Assembly (NCBI GenBank): GCA_007844125.1
Contig: CM017561.1
Span: 27,418,193-27,482,192 of the forward strand
Length of the DNA stretch: 64,000 nucleotides
Source: Sinonovacula constricta
Taxonomy: Eukaryota; Mollusca; Bivalvia; Cardiida; Solecurtidae
Direction of reading: 5' to 3'
Below, one piece after another: positions 22,626 to 34,369 of this stretch. The translations under genes and the position numbers were made by a program. Under the pieces are notes generated by a model. The model ran no database searches. It saw only the letters and a program-made list of their open reading frames with translations, and was not told the DNA's origin. Position 1 is the stretch's first letter; each line of letters starts with the position of its first letter.

Positions 22626-23518
22626 AAAGGCCGTATTCGACAATTTGGACCAGATAAAAAAAAATCTCAAATAACCAAAATAAGCCATTGATACCTTAAA
22701 TAGTCCATTTAAAATGTTAATTGATGCTCTAGATCTGTGTAAATAGTAAAAATCATAAAACCTTACTCGTCATTTTAAACAGATATTTCCTATCTGAGCC
22801 ACGCTGCAGTGTTTTCTATTTTTAGAATAGAAAACCACATGACAACTCACTTTTGAGTTCGCTTTGTCGTTATCGTCCAATCGGAACTCCTCGGGTAATT
22901 CCGTCCTCGGGACAATCATCCCTCGGATGTATCTGGTGCATTAATACTTACAGAAATCACGATCGTTTTGCTCGCCGGAAGTCGTAGGAATATGCCTAAA
23001 ATGTAGTTCGCACAAAACGCAAACAATGTCGTCGTTTAATTGACAGTTGTGTGTTTGCTGCGCTTCGTAAATTAAACTTGGATGATTTAAATTTGAAGCA
23101 GCCATAAAATGAAATTTTACTGGCATCGTACTGTAGTGAGCTGTCATCCGAGCTGCCATCTTTGTTTTGACGTCTGTCACAAAAGAAGTTCCATTTAGAG
23201 AAATGGCCGAGGTGATCCGACTACCTACATACATCCGAGAGATGATTCGTGAATTATCCGAGGTGTTCCGATTGGTTATCGTCATGTCGTTATCGCTGAT
23301 ATCGGTATCTATTTTTAGGAGAGATCACTTTCGTGCTTATTTATAGATTTTGGAATAAATGAAAATGTATACTGTTTTACCAACATAGTTAGTGTTAAAA
23401 TCGTTTTTTACTTAGACGAAAGGATGAATTTATGCCGAACTTATGAATAATTCCCGGAAACTGTGGAAAAATATTATTACATGCATTTGATAAAGGCAAA
23501 CTGTCGGATACCCCATTT
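22626..23518. mobile_element. GGTATCCGAC-type MITE split by a CAATCGGAAC MITE
   Basis: The left part (22626-22877) and right part (23275-23518) match the continuous element at 19907-20365. Shared segments include AGCCACG.TGCA, GTTATCGTC, TATCTATTT and CGTGCTTATTTATAG. The right end is CAAACTGTCGGATACC. The inner insertion at 22878-23274 accounts for the split. Confidence 0.75.
22878..23274. mobile_element. CAATCGGAAC-family MITE, copy 2 (nested)
   Basis: A 397-bp element with ends CAATCGGAACTCCTCGGGTA and, inverted, CAATCGGAACACCTCGGATA. Exact 9-bp duplications GTTATCGTC lie at 22869-22877 and 23275-23283. It is very similar to the copy at 43133. It encodes no transposase, and short minus-strand open frames are unsupported. 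Confidence 0.9.
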
Positions 23519-24322
23519 AAATGGGTCAAAATCCGGGGGTGATAAAAAGATGAATATTATTTTATGCCAAGTTTGAGAGCGGGGCCCTTTCTTAAATAAT
23601 TCTGAGAAGGGAGACCATTCTGTTATCAGATAATTAACAGTGTAACGACCACAGGTGTAAGCACTTCAAACCAACCTCGCTGCAGGGTTAATAACTCTTT
23701 AGCGACGCGGTTTAAAGTAAAGCAAGTGTAATAGAATATATAGAATTTGAAAATTAACTCAATGGATGAGTTGTATACTTAAATGCTGACGTGTACGCTA
23801 AATTTTAAGAAACTTTTCTTTCAAGTTTTAAATTTATGGAAATGTTTGTCCATTAAAATTGGTATTAAATGTGTCTCTGTTTTAGAAATAAGAAAACTCC
23901 AAATATTATGTTATATCCTCTTTAAGAGAAGTGTTTTGCTATTGAGTATCATTTGGAAACAAGATATAACATTTGACAAACCAATCAAATATGTTACATG
24001 ATTGTTTTTACTAAAACTATTCCAAATATGTAATTAATTGTTTACAAAGCCAGCAAGTTTAAGACTGTTTTCCCATTTTTCTGCTGATTGTACTTAATTA
24101 CAAAAATCACCGAGCTCTTTTTGATTTTTGTCTTGTCAACTGCGTTAAATAACTAATCGAATTACCGCATTATTTGGATTCAATATTAGGTGTCTTTACT
24201 ATTGGCCTGCTAAGCATTTATTGAACAATCCAATCCAGGAAAGTATATATTTGTAGATTTTCATGATCTGCGTTACTTGCGGTCATTTGTTAAGCAGGGT
24301 GTTTAAAAACGTTACATGTATT
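23519..24322. other. No gene recognised
   Basis: AT-rich sequence without repeat structure or coding signal. Confidence 0.4.
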
Positions 24323-24332
24323 AGTACGCAAG

Positions 24333-24630
24333 TCTGGTAGCGCAATCGGTAGAGCGTCGGCTCCAGGTACGGGAGGCCCCGGGTTCGATCCCGGGCCGCG
24401 ACATACCAAAGTCGTTAAAAATGGTAGCTCCCTTGCTAACGCTCAAGCAAATATAAGGGTAGTTCCACGACTGGTTGGCCCGGTGTCAAGATAATGTGAC
24501 TGGGTGTGGTATCATGCCAGGTGTTCACGGTGAAGGCAGCACTATATCTGCTTCAAGTGGACACTGTCTCCAGATAACTGAAATACTGTTGGTGGGATGA
24601 TAAACCCAATAAACAAACAAACAAACAAGT
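24333..24630 (+). mobile_element. SINE family 2
   Basis: The tRNA-like head has box A (TAGCGCAATCGGTAGAGCGT) and box B (GGTTCGATCCC). The body ends GATAAACCCAATAAACAAAC in a (CAAA)n tail. Flanks AGTACGCAAG and AGTACTCAAG are a 9/10 target duplication. Reverse copies are at 37922, 50622 and 54477. Confidence 0.85.
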
Positions 24631-25264
24631 ACTCAAGTAAGAAGTTTTTTGTTGCTTACTAATTAATATAACACGATAAGAGCTCATACCAGATATACTA
24701 ATGTCACGCCCCTTTGTATACATACGCACTAACCACACCGGCACACTAACAAGTTTCCAATATTTGAAGTCAAAATATCAGAAGGTTAACTGTCACTATA
24801 AATGGGTCTAATTATTGTCAGTTTAAAAGTAATTACAGTGATTCATATTCTGTTTAAAATGTTGTTTCAATGACCGCAATGTAGTGAGTTTCCCACGAAT
24901 GTAAATAAAACAATCCACGTTCAAGAAAACAACAGGACGATGACAATTTTATAAGAAGACCACAATGACATAATCATACAATTACCCGTTCCTAGTTATC
25001 TGAAACAGTTACTCTTGGCTTTAAGCGACAGATTTTCATTTCGTCAAATATCACCTGGTCGTGTTTAAAATAACACGCACAGAACAAGTACTATCGCACC
25101 TTAACTAGTGTGTCAATATTTTGATTAATGTACCAAATACGGAATCCGTCTCTACGTTCGTTCACAGAATGGTCTTAGTTACAAGGTATTATTGTAAATA
25201 ATTTGGTTATTTTATTAAGCCTTTCTGTACGATATTTGTACTTTCTAATTTAAGTACTCTTTCT

Positions 25265-25385
25265 CGTCGGTGTCAGTATAATGGACCGGCCGGGTTCAGT
25301 CCCTGGGCACCTCATAAGTGCCTCTGTGCTATAATGATAGAAATGTCGCTGCGCAGTATCGGCAAAAATGCCGGCTAATCCCCTA
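25265..25385 (+). mobile_element. SINE family 1, 5'-truncated copy
   Basis: It begins within the body at TCGTCGGTGTCAGTATAATG and runs to GCCGGCTAATCCC. The tRNA-like head is missing. Confidence 0.8.
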
Positions 25386-25407
25386 TTAACTTACGTTGAC
25401 TACCGGC

Positions 25408-25618
25408 CGCAATAGCACAGGTGGTAGAGCGTCGGCTTGCGGATCGGGAGGTCGTGGGTTCGAACCCCGACCGAGTCAAACCAAAGACTTTAAAGTTGGT
25501 ATAATGGACCGGCCGGGTTCAGTCCTTGGGCACCTCATAAGTGCCCCTGTGCTATAATGATAGAAATGTCGCTGCACAGTATCGGCAAAAATGCCGGCTA
25601 ATCCCAATCCCATTCCCT
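25408..25618 (+). mobile_element. SINE family 1 with internal deletion
   Basis: Full head (GGTGGTAGAGCGTCGGCTTG, GGTTCGAACCCC) and 3' end. About 70 bases between AAAGTTGGTA and TAATGGACCGG are deleted compared with the copy at 46327. Confidence 0.85.
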
Positions 25619-26184
25619 TACGCTGAGTTATAAAATTTGTTTTGCTTATGATTTAACCTAAAATTCATCTTTGTGATATATTTCCAAACCCAATATGCAT
25701 GACAGCAAAAACAAGTCTCGTAGCATTTTATATTATTTATATTATTATTTTTATGTTAGAATAGAAATTGTATAAGTTGATGTCTAGATGTTAGTTTATG
25801 GCTGTCTGTTTTCGCGCTTGAGTGGTACCACAAAATAAAAGTAAAAGAGGTCTTTACTTAAGAAAAGCAGCAGATAATTGGTGCGTTCGATGTATTTAAA
25901 TATATCATAGAATTTTAGAATTAATCCCATTGGTTAATTGTATAATCATTTTTAACGCAATCAGATATCAGTATATAAAAATGACAGACTGTAGTCAAAT
26001 GTAGCCAGAAACATAGCTAAACCAGCATGTGTAGACAATGTCAATACATATGCTACATGCTATGCTAGTTGTTTAGAAAATAAAGAAATCTTTATTTCGC
26101 TTGAAGTTGGCTTGAATTGAAAACTGTGTTTCAGAAGGCGATTTTTATTATTGGGTTGTAAATTTTGGTTAAATATTGTTCGTA
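25619..26184. other. No gene recognised
   Basis: AT-rich; nothing supported. Confidence 0.4.
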
Positions 26185-26186
26185 TA

Positions 26187-27356
26187 CTGTGGTATCATTT
26201 TATTTAGCGATGGCTTAATTTTCGCGTATTTCGCGCTCGGGCCAGTGCGCGAATTTAAAACCTAAGCTAATATTCAACCATATAGTTCAACATACGTATC
26301 TGAAACGTGCTAATGTCCGAATGATCCTACACTTTGTATTTAGTTGTCCGTATCGCTATTTGATAAAAATTTGAAGTATTTCATATGAATAAAACAAAAT
26401 ATCATTTGCTGTAAAGCTGTAAAACTTTTTGAGTCTTTTCTGTTCATTATTATGTATAAAGCTTACCTTTTTTTAAGAATTCGTAACACATCCAATTACT
26501 GTGTTAATATTTGTTGGTCTATTGATTCAATTTGCCAAGAGCTATGAAATGTATGACAGTGAAATTGGGACCAGTGAAATTAGCACATTTCAACATCCCG
26601 GCTGTCAGTTTTAAGATTTCTTTTGATCTACGTCACAGTAAGCGAGTGTACTGGGAGAAATTTGGAGAATTGTTCACAGTAAAAAATGATAAAAGGCTCA
26701 CTTGCGGTTAGTGTTAAAACTCTGCTTCAAAGATATGATCAGATGAGGGACAAAGGTCAACAACAACAAAATGGAAGGAGTTATATTGAAGTTTAGGTAA
26801 AGGAATTTTTTTTTGCTGACCTAAGCCGTTTACACGAACAAAAGGGTGATTAAAGCTGTAAGTAAACTTATCAGTGGGTATCTACTCTACTACGGGAAGA
26901 CCGACATGTTTCATTCGACCAGTGGGATTCAGTTTGTGTCACGTCCCAATCATCCGGGAATTTCACACCTTTGGGCAGTGACATTTCTGTTTTCTGTGTA
27001 GATCAGCTGCGGTGGGAGAAGGGAGCCGCTCTTGTTTACCTATATAACGGGTACACCAATATACATGCCAATTACATGCCAGTTAAAGTATGATATAAAT
27101 GGTCCAACTGTCCAATTAGCGGCTCCGAATAAACAGCGGTCCGATAATTGACTACTAGTAACAAAGGAAGTGGTAACTGATAGGGGCCAACTGACACATG
27201 ATTTGCTGGAGTGTTAAAAAAAGCAATATTGATAACGGGTCAGTCATTTATTGATTATAATTTTATTTTTATTTGCGCGAATTTACGTCCGCGCGAAATA
27301 GCCTTTTTCCGCGATTGCGCGAAATTTCGTGCCAGCGAAATTAAATGATACCACAG
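26187..27356. mobile_element. DNA transposon-like element with CTGTGGTATC ends
   Basis: The inverted ends are CTGTGGTATCATTTTATTTA at 26187 and CTGTGGTATCATTTAATTTC read inward from 27356. Each has TA immediately outside (26185-26186, 27357-27358). The imperfect inverted repeats extend about 80 bases and are rich in CGCGAA motifs. The ~1-kb interior has no recognisable transposase. TA duplication suggests a Tc1/mariner-type non-autonomous element. Confidence 0.65.
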
Positions 27357-27484
27357 TAATTGGAGACCGTGGCACACTGATGCCACATCTGTATTCAAAT
27401 AGCACTAATCCAGGTTGTATATTTAACCCATAACATGCCACAATTCTTTTAAACATTACACAAGGCCTTCGAATAGTGCTAGAT

Positions 27485-27768
27485 ATTCTGCTGCTGGTGC
27501 AGCTCTTGAATAGACATATTCTTTGGGTCTTGAAAAGGCAGATTCTTTGGGTCTTGAATAGACAGATTCTTTGGGTCTTTAATAGACTGATTCTTTGGGT
27601 CTTTAATAGACAGATTCTTTGGGTCTTGAATAGACAGATTCTTTGGGTCTTTAATAGACAGATTATTTGGGTCTTGAATAGGCAGATTCTTTGGGTCTTG
27701 AATAGGCAGATTCTTTGGGTCTTGAATAGACAGATTTTTTGGGTCTTGAATAGACAGATTCTTTGGGT
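27485..27768. repeat. 24-bp minisatellite
   Basis: About 11-12 copies of GATTCTTTGGGTCTTGAATAGACA. The period is a multiple of three, so it reads as an open frame of eight-residue QILWVLNR repeats (27476-27892). That alone is not evidence of a gene. Confidence 0.9.
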
Positions 27769-27899
27769 GGGTGGGGGTTGCTTGCTGATCTTGATTTACA
27801 CGTGTTGTCCAAGCTTGAACAGTTTGTGTGTAGCAGATTATACTTTTCGAATAAGAGGCGCCATTTTTATTACCCTGTTTAAATCAAAATAGATTTCCA

Positions 27900-28760
27900 A
27901 ACACGCCAACAAGTTAGTTTTATTGTATTGTCAGATACAATAATGAAATACACGTATTTTCAATAACGCAATTACCTTTACTAAATCACGACGATGAAAT
28001 GTCAAAAAGCAATGTCATATATCAATTGTATTTAATATGTTTATAGCCTACAGTCTGGTAAGCTACCAGAGAGACGCGAAATGAAAACATTTGGCATACA
28101 CATGCAATAAATTGTCTAAAAATGGATTTAGTAATCGTTTCAATGAAGTTAAAATAAAAACATGACATATGAGGTGTAAATAGTTTGAACAGACTTACCG
28201 CTCATAACATTAATTACATTCTTTATGATATAGGTGTAAACATAAATAAAATAATAATAAGATATACTAACTCTTAAAACACGGAAACACAACCATTTAT
28301 TTTTATTTTTTATTTTTTTATGAAATAGATCATATTCAATCACATTTTAGAAGCTACAAATATCAAACATCAAGAGAAAGGTTTGGAGTTTAAATGACTA
28401 AGAAAAATAATTAGTTACTAATTTATCATTTCTCAGCACCCCGCCCCATCTCCAATATGTCATAGTACTAACCCTGTGTCCCTAGATTCAACATGCACCA
28501 AGTTAACTTCTAGATTTCTTTTGGGTTACTCAATGTTTTATTTTTTTATGAACTTCATTTCATATTTAAAATGTTTGTATTAGTAGTAAAAAGTCAGAAG
28601 TATTAAGTTTTATCCTAAAAGGAACGATATTAATCCTAATTTATCCCAGTATATTTCAAGTACCACTTAAAAGATAGAGTAAAAGTTAATAAGAGGGAAA
28701 AACTATGTAAGATTAAATCTCGTTCCTTTAAGTGTCAGCGATCGAGGAATGAATAAGTGA
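27900..28760. other. No gene recognised
   Basis: AT-rich, no coding signal. Confidence 0.4.
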
Positions 28761-28764
28761 AAGA

Positions 28765-28801
28765 GATGCGTGTGTGTGCATGCGCGCGTGCGTGCCTGTG
28801 T

Positions 28802-28836
<35 letters not shown>

Positions 28837-28981
28837 GTGTTTGTGTGTATGCCGGTGTGCGCATGTGTGTGCGTACGTGTATGTATTTTGTCTGTTGTGT
28901 TTCTGTGTGTATCTGTTTGTGCGTCTGTTTGTGTATGTGTATCTGTGTGTGTGTCTTTCTCTGTATTTCTGTGTGTGTGTC

Positions 28982-29023
<42 letters not shown>

Positions 29024-29150
29024 CGTCCGTCCGTCCGTCCGTCCGTCCGTCCGTCCGTCCGTCCGTCCGTCCGTCCGTCTGTCTGTCTGTCTCTATCTGT
29101 CTCTATCTCTGTCTGTCTGTATCTGTCTCTCCCTCTCTCTCTCTGTTTAT
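28765..29150. repeat. Compound (TG)n, (CTGT)n, (CCGT)n microsatellite
   Basis: A run of TG-rich sequence passes into CTGT repeats, about 18 CCGT repeats (29020-29077), CTGT again and then CT-rich sequence. All three plus-strand frames stay open, giving Val/Cys-, Leu/Ser- and Pro/Ser/Val-rich translations that have no meaning. Confidence 0.95.
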
Positions 29151-29499
29151 CTGTCCGGAGGGTGTCTTACAGACTCAATATATTAGAAATCATTAAATTA
29201 ACCATTTTTACCATAGACACACACAAATGCGCATAAATCCCTAACCGCTTTAATTAGTTACTATTTGAGGCACCGAATTGTTATCAAGATGAGGAAATAT
29301 TTCGACTTGATCAAGCCTTGAAAATTGTCTTTATCATCCGCCAGTAATAGCTGGAAATAGTTCCAAGTGGATAAATATCTATAACAATAGCTGGGCGCAA
29401 CCTTAATCTTGTTATTTTTGTTGATAACACAAACTATTTTCTTGGTTACCTGCTCGCCACTTCCTCTATAAATATTAGATAACAAGTGTTATTTATGAA

Positions 29500-29730
29500 T
29501 AAGAATATATGACAAAGTCCAATGAGCATTGCAACTTATACCAAACTCCGAAAAGGCACAGAACAAAGGTATTTCACATGCAAGACAAGCGAAAAGTAAG
29601 AACAAATTTGTGATAGGTCATTTAACGCAAAGAGCAAACCCAACAGTTACCGCCTTGGAATGGTCAGTCGGCAATATGGACCGACTGGGGTGCTTAAACC
29701 GGTTTTACAGAGCTCTAACCTCGCACTTCC
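29500..29730. repeat. Dispersed repeat, copy 1
   Basis: About 200 bases closely match 37202-37400 in the same orientation, including AACAAAGGTATTTCACATGC and TTACCGCCTTGGAA.GGTCA. Part recurs at 10598-10690. Class unknown. Confidence 0.7.
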
Positions 29731-30839
29731 TGACGAGTTTCTCAAATGCAAGCAATGAAAAGAAAAACCATCTATTTGAATACAAAATGTCCAAGCGCTG
29801 ATATTTTTTATAAGTTATGACGTAAGTAGTGACGTCATTAAAAATAAATGTCCACATAGTGTTTAGAAACGAATGTGGTATTACATGTATTTCGATTTGA
29901 AAAGCTAAACAAAAATGGTTGACTATAAAAAAAAATAACTTTCTAAATCAAGAACAAACATGACCAGAGACGAATAAATGGTTGTAGCATCCTGTTCATG
30001 TGAAGATGGAATTGCAGAACCAAAGTCCAATGTCCATCAAAGGAAATACACGTAACAATCCTTATAGGATGAATTAAATACAACATAGATTACATGCACG
30101 GGGAGATTTTCTACGACCGCCACACTGCACAAGTAACATTGTTGTGATTATGAATAAGAATATATGAAGACTTAACAGCACTGATCTGGATCTACAGATT
30201 TTGCCTAAGCCTGATCCATTCGTGTTTAGCAAATTAGGAGTTAAAGGTGTGGGAAAGATGATTTTTCAAAAGCAATACAAATAAATAGCCTGTCAGCGGG
30301 TGTCTGAAAATGAAGGGCAATGCTAGCGTATGTGTACACAGTAATTCATTAAAATGAAAGCTTAAAATTGAACTGGCTTAAATAGACGTTAAATAAACAA
30401 AACTTAATGAAATAAAGTGTGTCCTTAATTGCCATAAAGCTCTTCTAACGCCCCTTTCATTATTAGATGCATAAATAAATCACGTCTGCACAATACATGT
30501 ATCTGATTCAAAATTAAAATCTAGGTACACTAGCCATGGGATGGGGCCTTTCACGGCGAAAACATATCGAATGTCAATTTGGAATTATTTTTTTGCTCGG
30601 TATGTTTAAGTGAGCTTCTTTTGTATGTAAATTTTACCCGCAGATAAGTTATTGTTTCCATTATCAACTGTCTGTTCACGATTATTACTGGCAGGATAAT
30701 CAAACAAAATCAAACAGGCATGACAGATATATTTTGTTATATACGAGGAAACGGGTGAGAGATGTCAAATGAATGGCAATTTAAGACACACGATTGTGAT
30801 ACCGTCAAGAAAACGTTGCTTTGGGACTTATTTCTGAAC

Positions 30840-32060
30840 AAGTTCCAATACGTTTACACTCAGACATGGAGTTGTGGCCTCAATTAAGTCACATGCAAGA
30901 AAAAAATGGACTATACATAATAAACGTCCAATTGACCGTTTGGAGAAGTTTCCTTTAAAGTGGACTCAAAGTTTATGTCCATACTACCTAAATATAGAAT
31001 TCCTTATCACATTTGGACTGGGCATTAAATAAATATTTGATTGATGATTGAAAACATATTCAAACATGAGAATCGCTCAACGCAATGACTTATAAGTGGC
31101 TACTTGACGTTTTTTTGTAACCACCATCCCAAACATGTCCGATCTTTCTGACAGGTGAAATTATGACAAGTGACTCTATGTTTGATTAGACGTACAAATC
31201 CACTCTCTACCATCGGCTCATACATTCACCTCTGTTATTGGCTCACTTAATGTCGGGACTACTTTCGATCCACGTGACTTTCAAAAAGTCTGCCTCGTGG
31301 ATCACGTCCATGTTTATTTACAAATGCGCATTAATATCACTATGTTATTCTTCCAAAACTAGTGCGCTTGAATAAATTAAATATCGTTAATTATTTACTT
31401 CAATATATGTCTTTTTAGTAGATGTTTATTCATTTTATGTAGAAGTATTATTTTAATTTGAAAATATCCTTTAAATAACACTTTAAAATTTCCGTCAAAA
31501 ATCTTGACGTGAGCCCATTGCAGAGGTGTCTGAGAGAGGAACGAACGACAACTCTGCATGGGAGATTGGTACAAATCTACAATGCGTCCTAAAGAGTCTT
31601 CGCTGATTTCATCGTAAATGAATGCGAGGGATTTAATTTTCAATTGGTAAGAAACACAAAACAAATATGTGGAGTATAGAAGAAAGGCACCAAGACACTA
31701 ATTTTATGTAACACTTAAATCCCAAAATGTATCAATTGTATTTTTTTTTAAAAAGGGGTGTTGATTTTTTTGTTGATGCGTCTTTCAATCAGAAACTGAT
31801 TTTCGTTTATAGGGTCACCACATCAATATTTATAATCTTTTACACATGCAAATGTTTCAGGTTTCAAAATAATCCAAAAAGTGTAATGTCTTTTCACATT
31901 TTTTGTCTAACCACAACAATAGATCTTAAGGATGTATTTGAACACAAAGAAAGCCGTAATTGAGACAATTCTAAAGGGCATAAACCTTCCCTATTGCACC
32001 AACGATGTGGCCTTGTCATGCGACCCCTAATATATCTATATCTCCTTAAGTGACAGCTTA
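30840..32060. repeat. Diverged duplication or repeat, copy 1
   Basis: Segments match 34370-35400 in order: CAATTAAGTC.CATGCA; TTTGAT.AGACGTA.AAATC; CATGTAACACTT with a poly-T stretch; CACATGCAA..G.ATCAGGTT-like; and AACGATG.GACCTTGTC-like. The interval 31195-31590 also matches the reverse complement of 10795-11190. Similarity is patchy, so it could be one degraded transposon family. Confidence 0.5.
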
Positions 32061-33345
32061 ATTGAATCTTGACTGCAGATATTGAGATCCTAAGGATAAA
32101 AGACGTTAATTAGTTCTTGAGTCTGTCGACGTTTTTCTGCATACTGAATTAATTGATTCATCATTAATAAAAATTGATATACGTATCAAGTATTGGTTGT
32201 TAAATTATCGTTCTGTAGCGTATCCTTGATTAGGATCCTTGAAAGACTCCCGCGTGCATGAACGATAGTTGGAAGGTCATATTCAGTGACAGATTCTATA
32301 TTATATGACAGATTCTATATTATATTTCTATTCACGCAGACTAATTATTCGGCACCTTTGTTGAGTTATCTTTTGTTAACATTAACTTTATAGGATTATG
32401 TAATCCACACAGAAAATATTTCTCACTTTTTTAATTTAAATGTTATAATTTAGTTTAGAAAACAAAGTATGAATTATTTCACCGTCGTAGCATTTCAGTT
32501 TTACGCATACTGCCCATGATTTATTTATAAACATTTTGTGTTTGTACGCATATAAGTCGTTAATACTGTGACCAGATTGGAGCTATAGTTCCAAACTGCC
32601 CATGACTTATTATCAACACTGTATAAGGAAGTTTACTCTTATTTGTTTATATTAATTTCATTTTCCCCCATTTGGCAAATAAGCGATGTCCATTTACGAA
32701 TGTAACTTCATGAATACAACTATATCATTTATTGAAATAAGCCTCTTTTTCACCCTTTCTATTTTTAGATACACAAATTGTTCGTGCGCACCTAGCACGT
32801 ATCTGATTTGCCATGGAAACACAGGTACATAATAAATGGAATTATACTTTTTACGGAGTTAAAAAAATCGCATTATCGCACATCTGTAATGAATTACCTC
32901 TGAAGACATATAAAAACACCCAATCCCATTTTGCATGGATAAACTCATTTGTCTGGTGATGTGAACGTTGTCCCGCAATAGAAGAATAGTGTTTTTTATA
33001 TCATTGATATCAAATCCGATTTATGTCTGTAGTCTTGACGTCTTAAACACGTATCAAACAGTTTTTATTGGTAAATTATGACCTGCAGCTCATCCGTATA
33101 CAGTTTTCTTATGTTCACGTGTAGACGGTTAATTGGTAGTTATGGACGAACATCGTACGGCGAAAAGGGCAGATTTCGTTTAAATAGTAAGTGGGGTTCG
33201 CGTTTACGGTTTAGCCAGCAATTATTTAAACAGCAATGGCGGGCAGTTCAAATGAGGAAATTGTTGTGTTTTTGTGAGTGTTTTTTGTTGTTGTTTTTTC
33301 TTCTTCTTGCTGTTGTTGTTTTGTTACATTGCACCAACTCAGTTA
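32061..33345. other. No gene recognised
   Basis: AT-rich. It holds a short perfect tandem duplication (TGACAGATTCTATATTATA, twice) near 32287-32326. Confidence 0.4.
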
Positions 33346-33349
33346 TGGT

Positions 33350-33485
33350 CATCTTGGTGACGCCCAGCTATCTATTGGTTAAGGAAAAACACAGACTTAC
33401 GTCTGGGTAGAACCACCGACGCACCGCAGATTTACTGGAAAACCTCTCCGACCGGGACTCGAACCCATGCGTTGATGGACTGAAG
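33350..33485 (-). mobile_element. SINE family 3 fragment, reverse orientation
   Basis: The minus strand shows a box B-like GGGTTCGAGTCCCGG, then GGTGCGTCGGTGGTTCTACC and an ACGTAAGTC segment. These match the middle of the copies at 8352 and 53690. The ends are diverged. Confidence 0.6.
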
Positions 33486-33594
33486 TGCGGAAATCGTGTT
33501 AGTGGATTCATTGTGGCTTATGTTAAGTATGAAATGTACATTTCTATAATTTTCTAACAAAGATTGGCTCATAATATAAAAAGTGTGTTTTGTT

Positions 33595-33985
33595 GTCGTT
33601 GTTTGTTGTTTCTTTGATTTAGTTGTTGTTTATTTTGTTGTTGTTGTTTGGTTTGGTTTGTTTTGGTTTGTTTTGTTTTTGTGTTTTGTGTGTGGTGGGG
33701 TGGGGGTGGGGGTGGGGTGCGGGTGCGGGTGGGGGTGGGTGGGGGTAGGGAGCGGGAAGGGGAGGGGTTAGGGTGGGGTGGTGTGGGGTGGGGATAGGGG
33801 CGGGGAGGGGTGGGGTTAGGGGGAGTGGGGTGGGGTGGGGATAGGGGGCGTGGAGGGGTGGGATTGGGGTGGGTGGGGTGGGGTGGGGATAGGGGCGGGG
33901 AGGGGTGGGGTTAGGGTGGGGTGGGTGTGGGTGCGGATGGGTTGCGGTGGGGTGGGGTGGGGATAGGGTGGGGGTGTTTGTGGGG
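33595..33985. repeat. G-rich tandem sequence, quadruplex-prone
   Basis: A TTTG/TTG-rich stretch passes into about 300 bases of TGGGG, GGGGTTAGGG and GGGGATAGGG-type repeats on the plus strand. The Pro/His-rich minus-strand open frame over it is an artefact. Confidence 0.9.
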
Positions 33986-34369
33986 TCCTTTTCTGTCATT
34001 AATTATGTACAGTGAGTTACTAACTCCTGAAAAGACATTAAGTTAAGACCTAGCATATACTAAGAAATATAAAATACGTTAAAATGAAAAATAATGTGAA
34101 ATGTGAAACATTGCATATTAGTTGCCGTTTTAAGTCGGACTGCGGTTAAGGGGATTAAGTCATTCGTTTACGAAACCTTTGCTTATGCTCTATCGTTATA
34201 TTTCAATAATTTATTAATGACAATCTTAAAAAAAAGTCCTGTGCATGGAGAACAGATTAAGATTGTTGATGTTGTTGTTGTTGTTGTTGTTTTAAATATG
34301 TTGATACTACCAAGTGTTAGACATCATTATCACTTTTTAGGACGGAATGGTCAGTGAAGACAGTTAAAG

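Noticed and set aside
22941..23285. Minus-strand open frames in the CAATCGGAAC MITE as a protein
   Set aside because: Frames are not conserved between the three copies and show no motif.
24333..24405. Functional tRNA genes at the GGTTCGA sites
   Set aside because: Each head is attached to a shared SINE body with a tail or target duplication. None folds as an isolated intact tRNA by eye.
28757..29236. Three overlapping open frames of 138-159 codons
   Set aside because: They arise from TG, CTGT and CCGT microsatellites, which lack stops in all frames.
33619..33999. Pro/His-rich protein on the minus strand
   Set aside because: Translation of a G-rich tandem tract with no start context or splice support.
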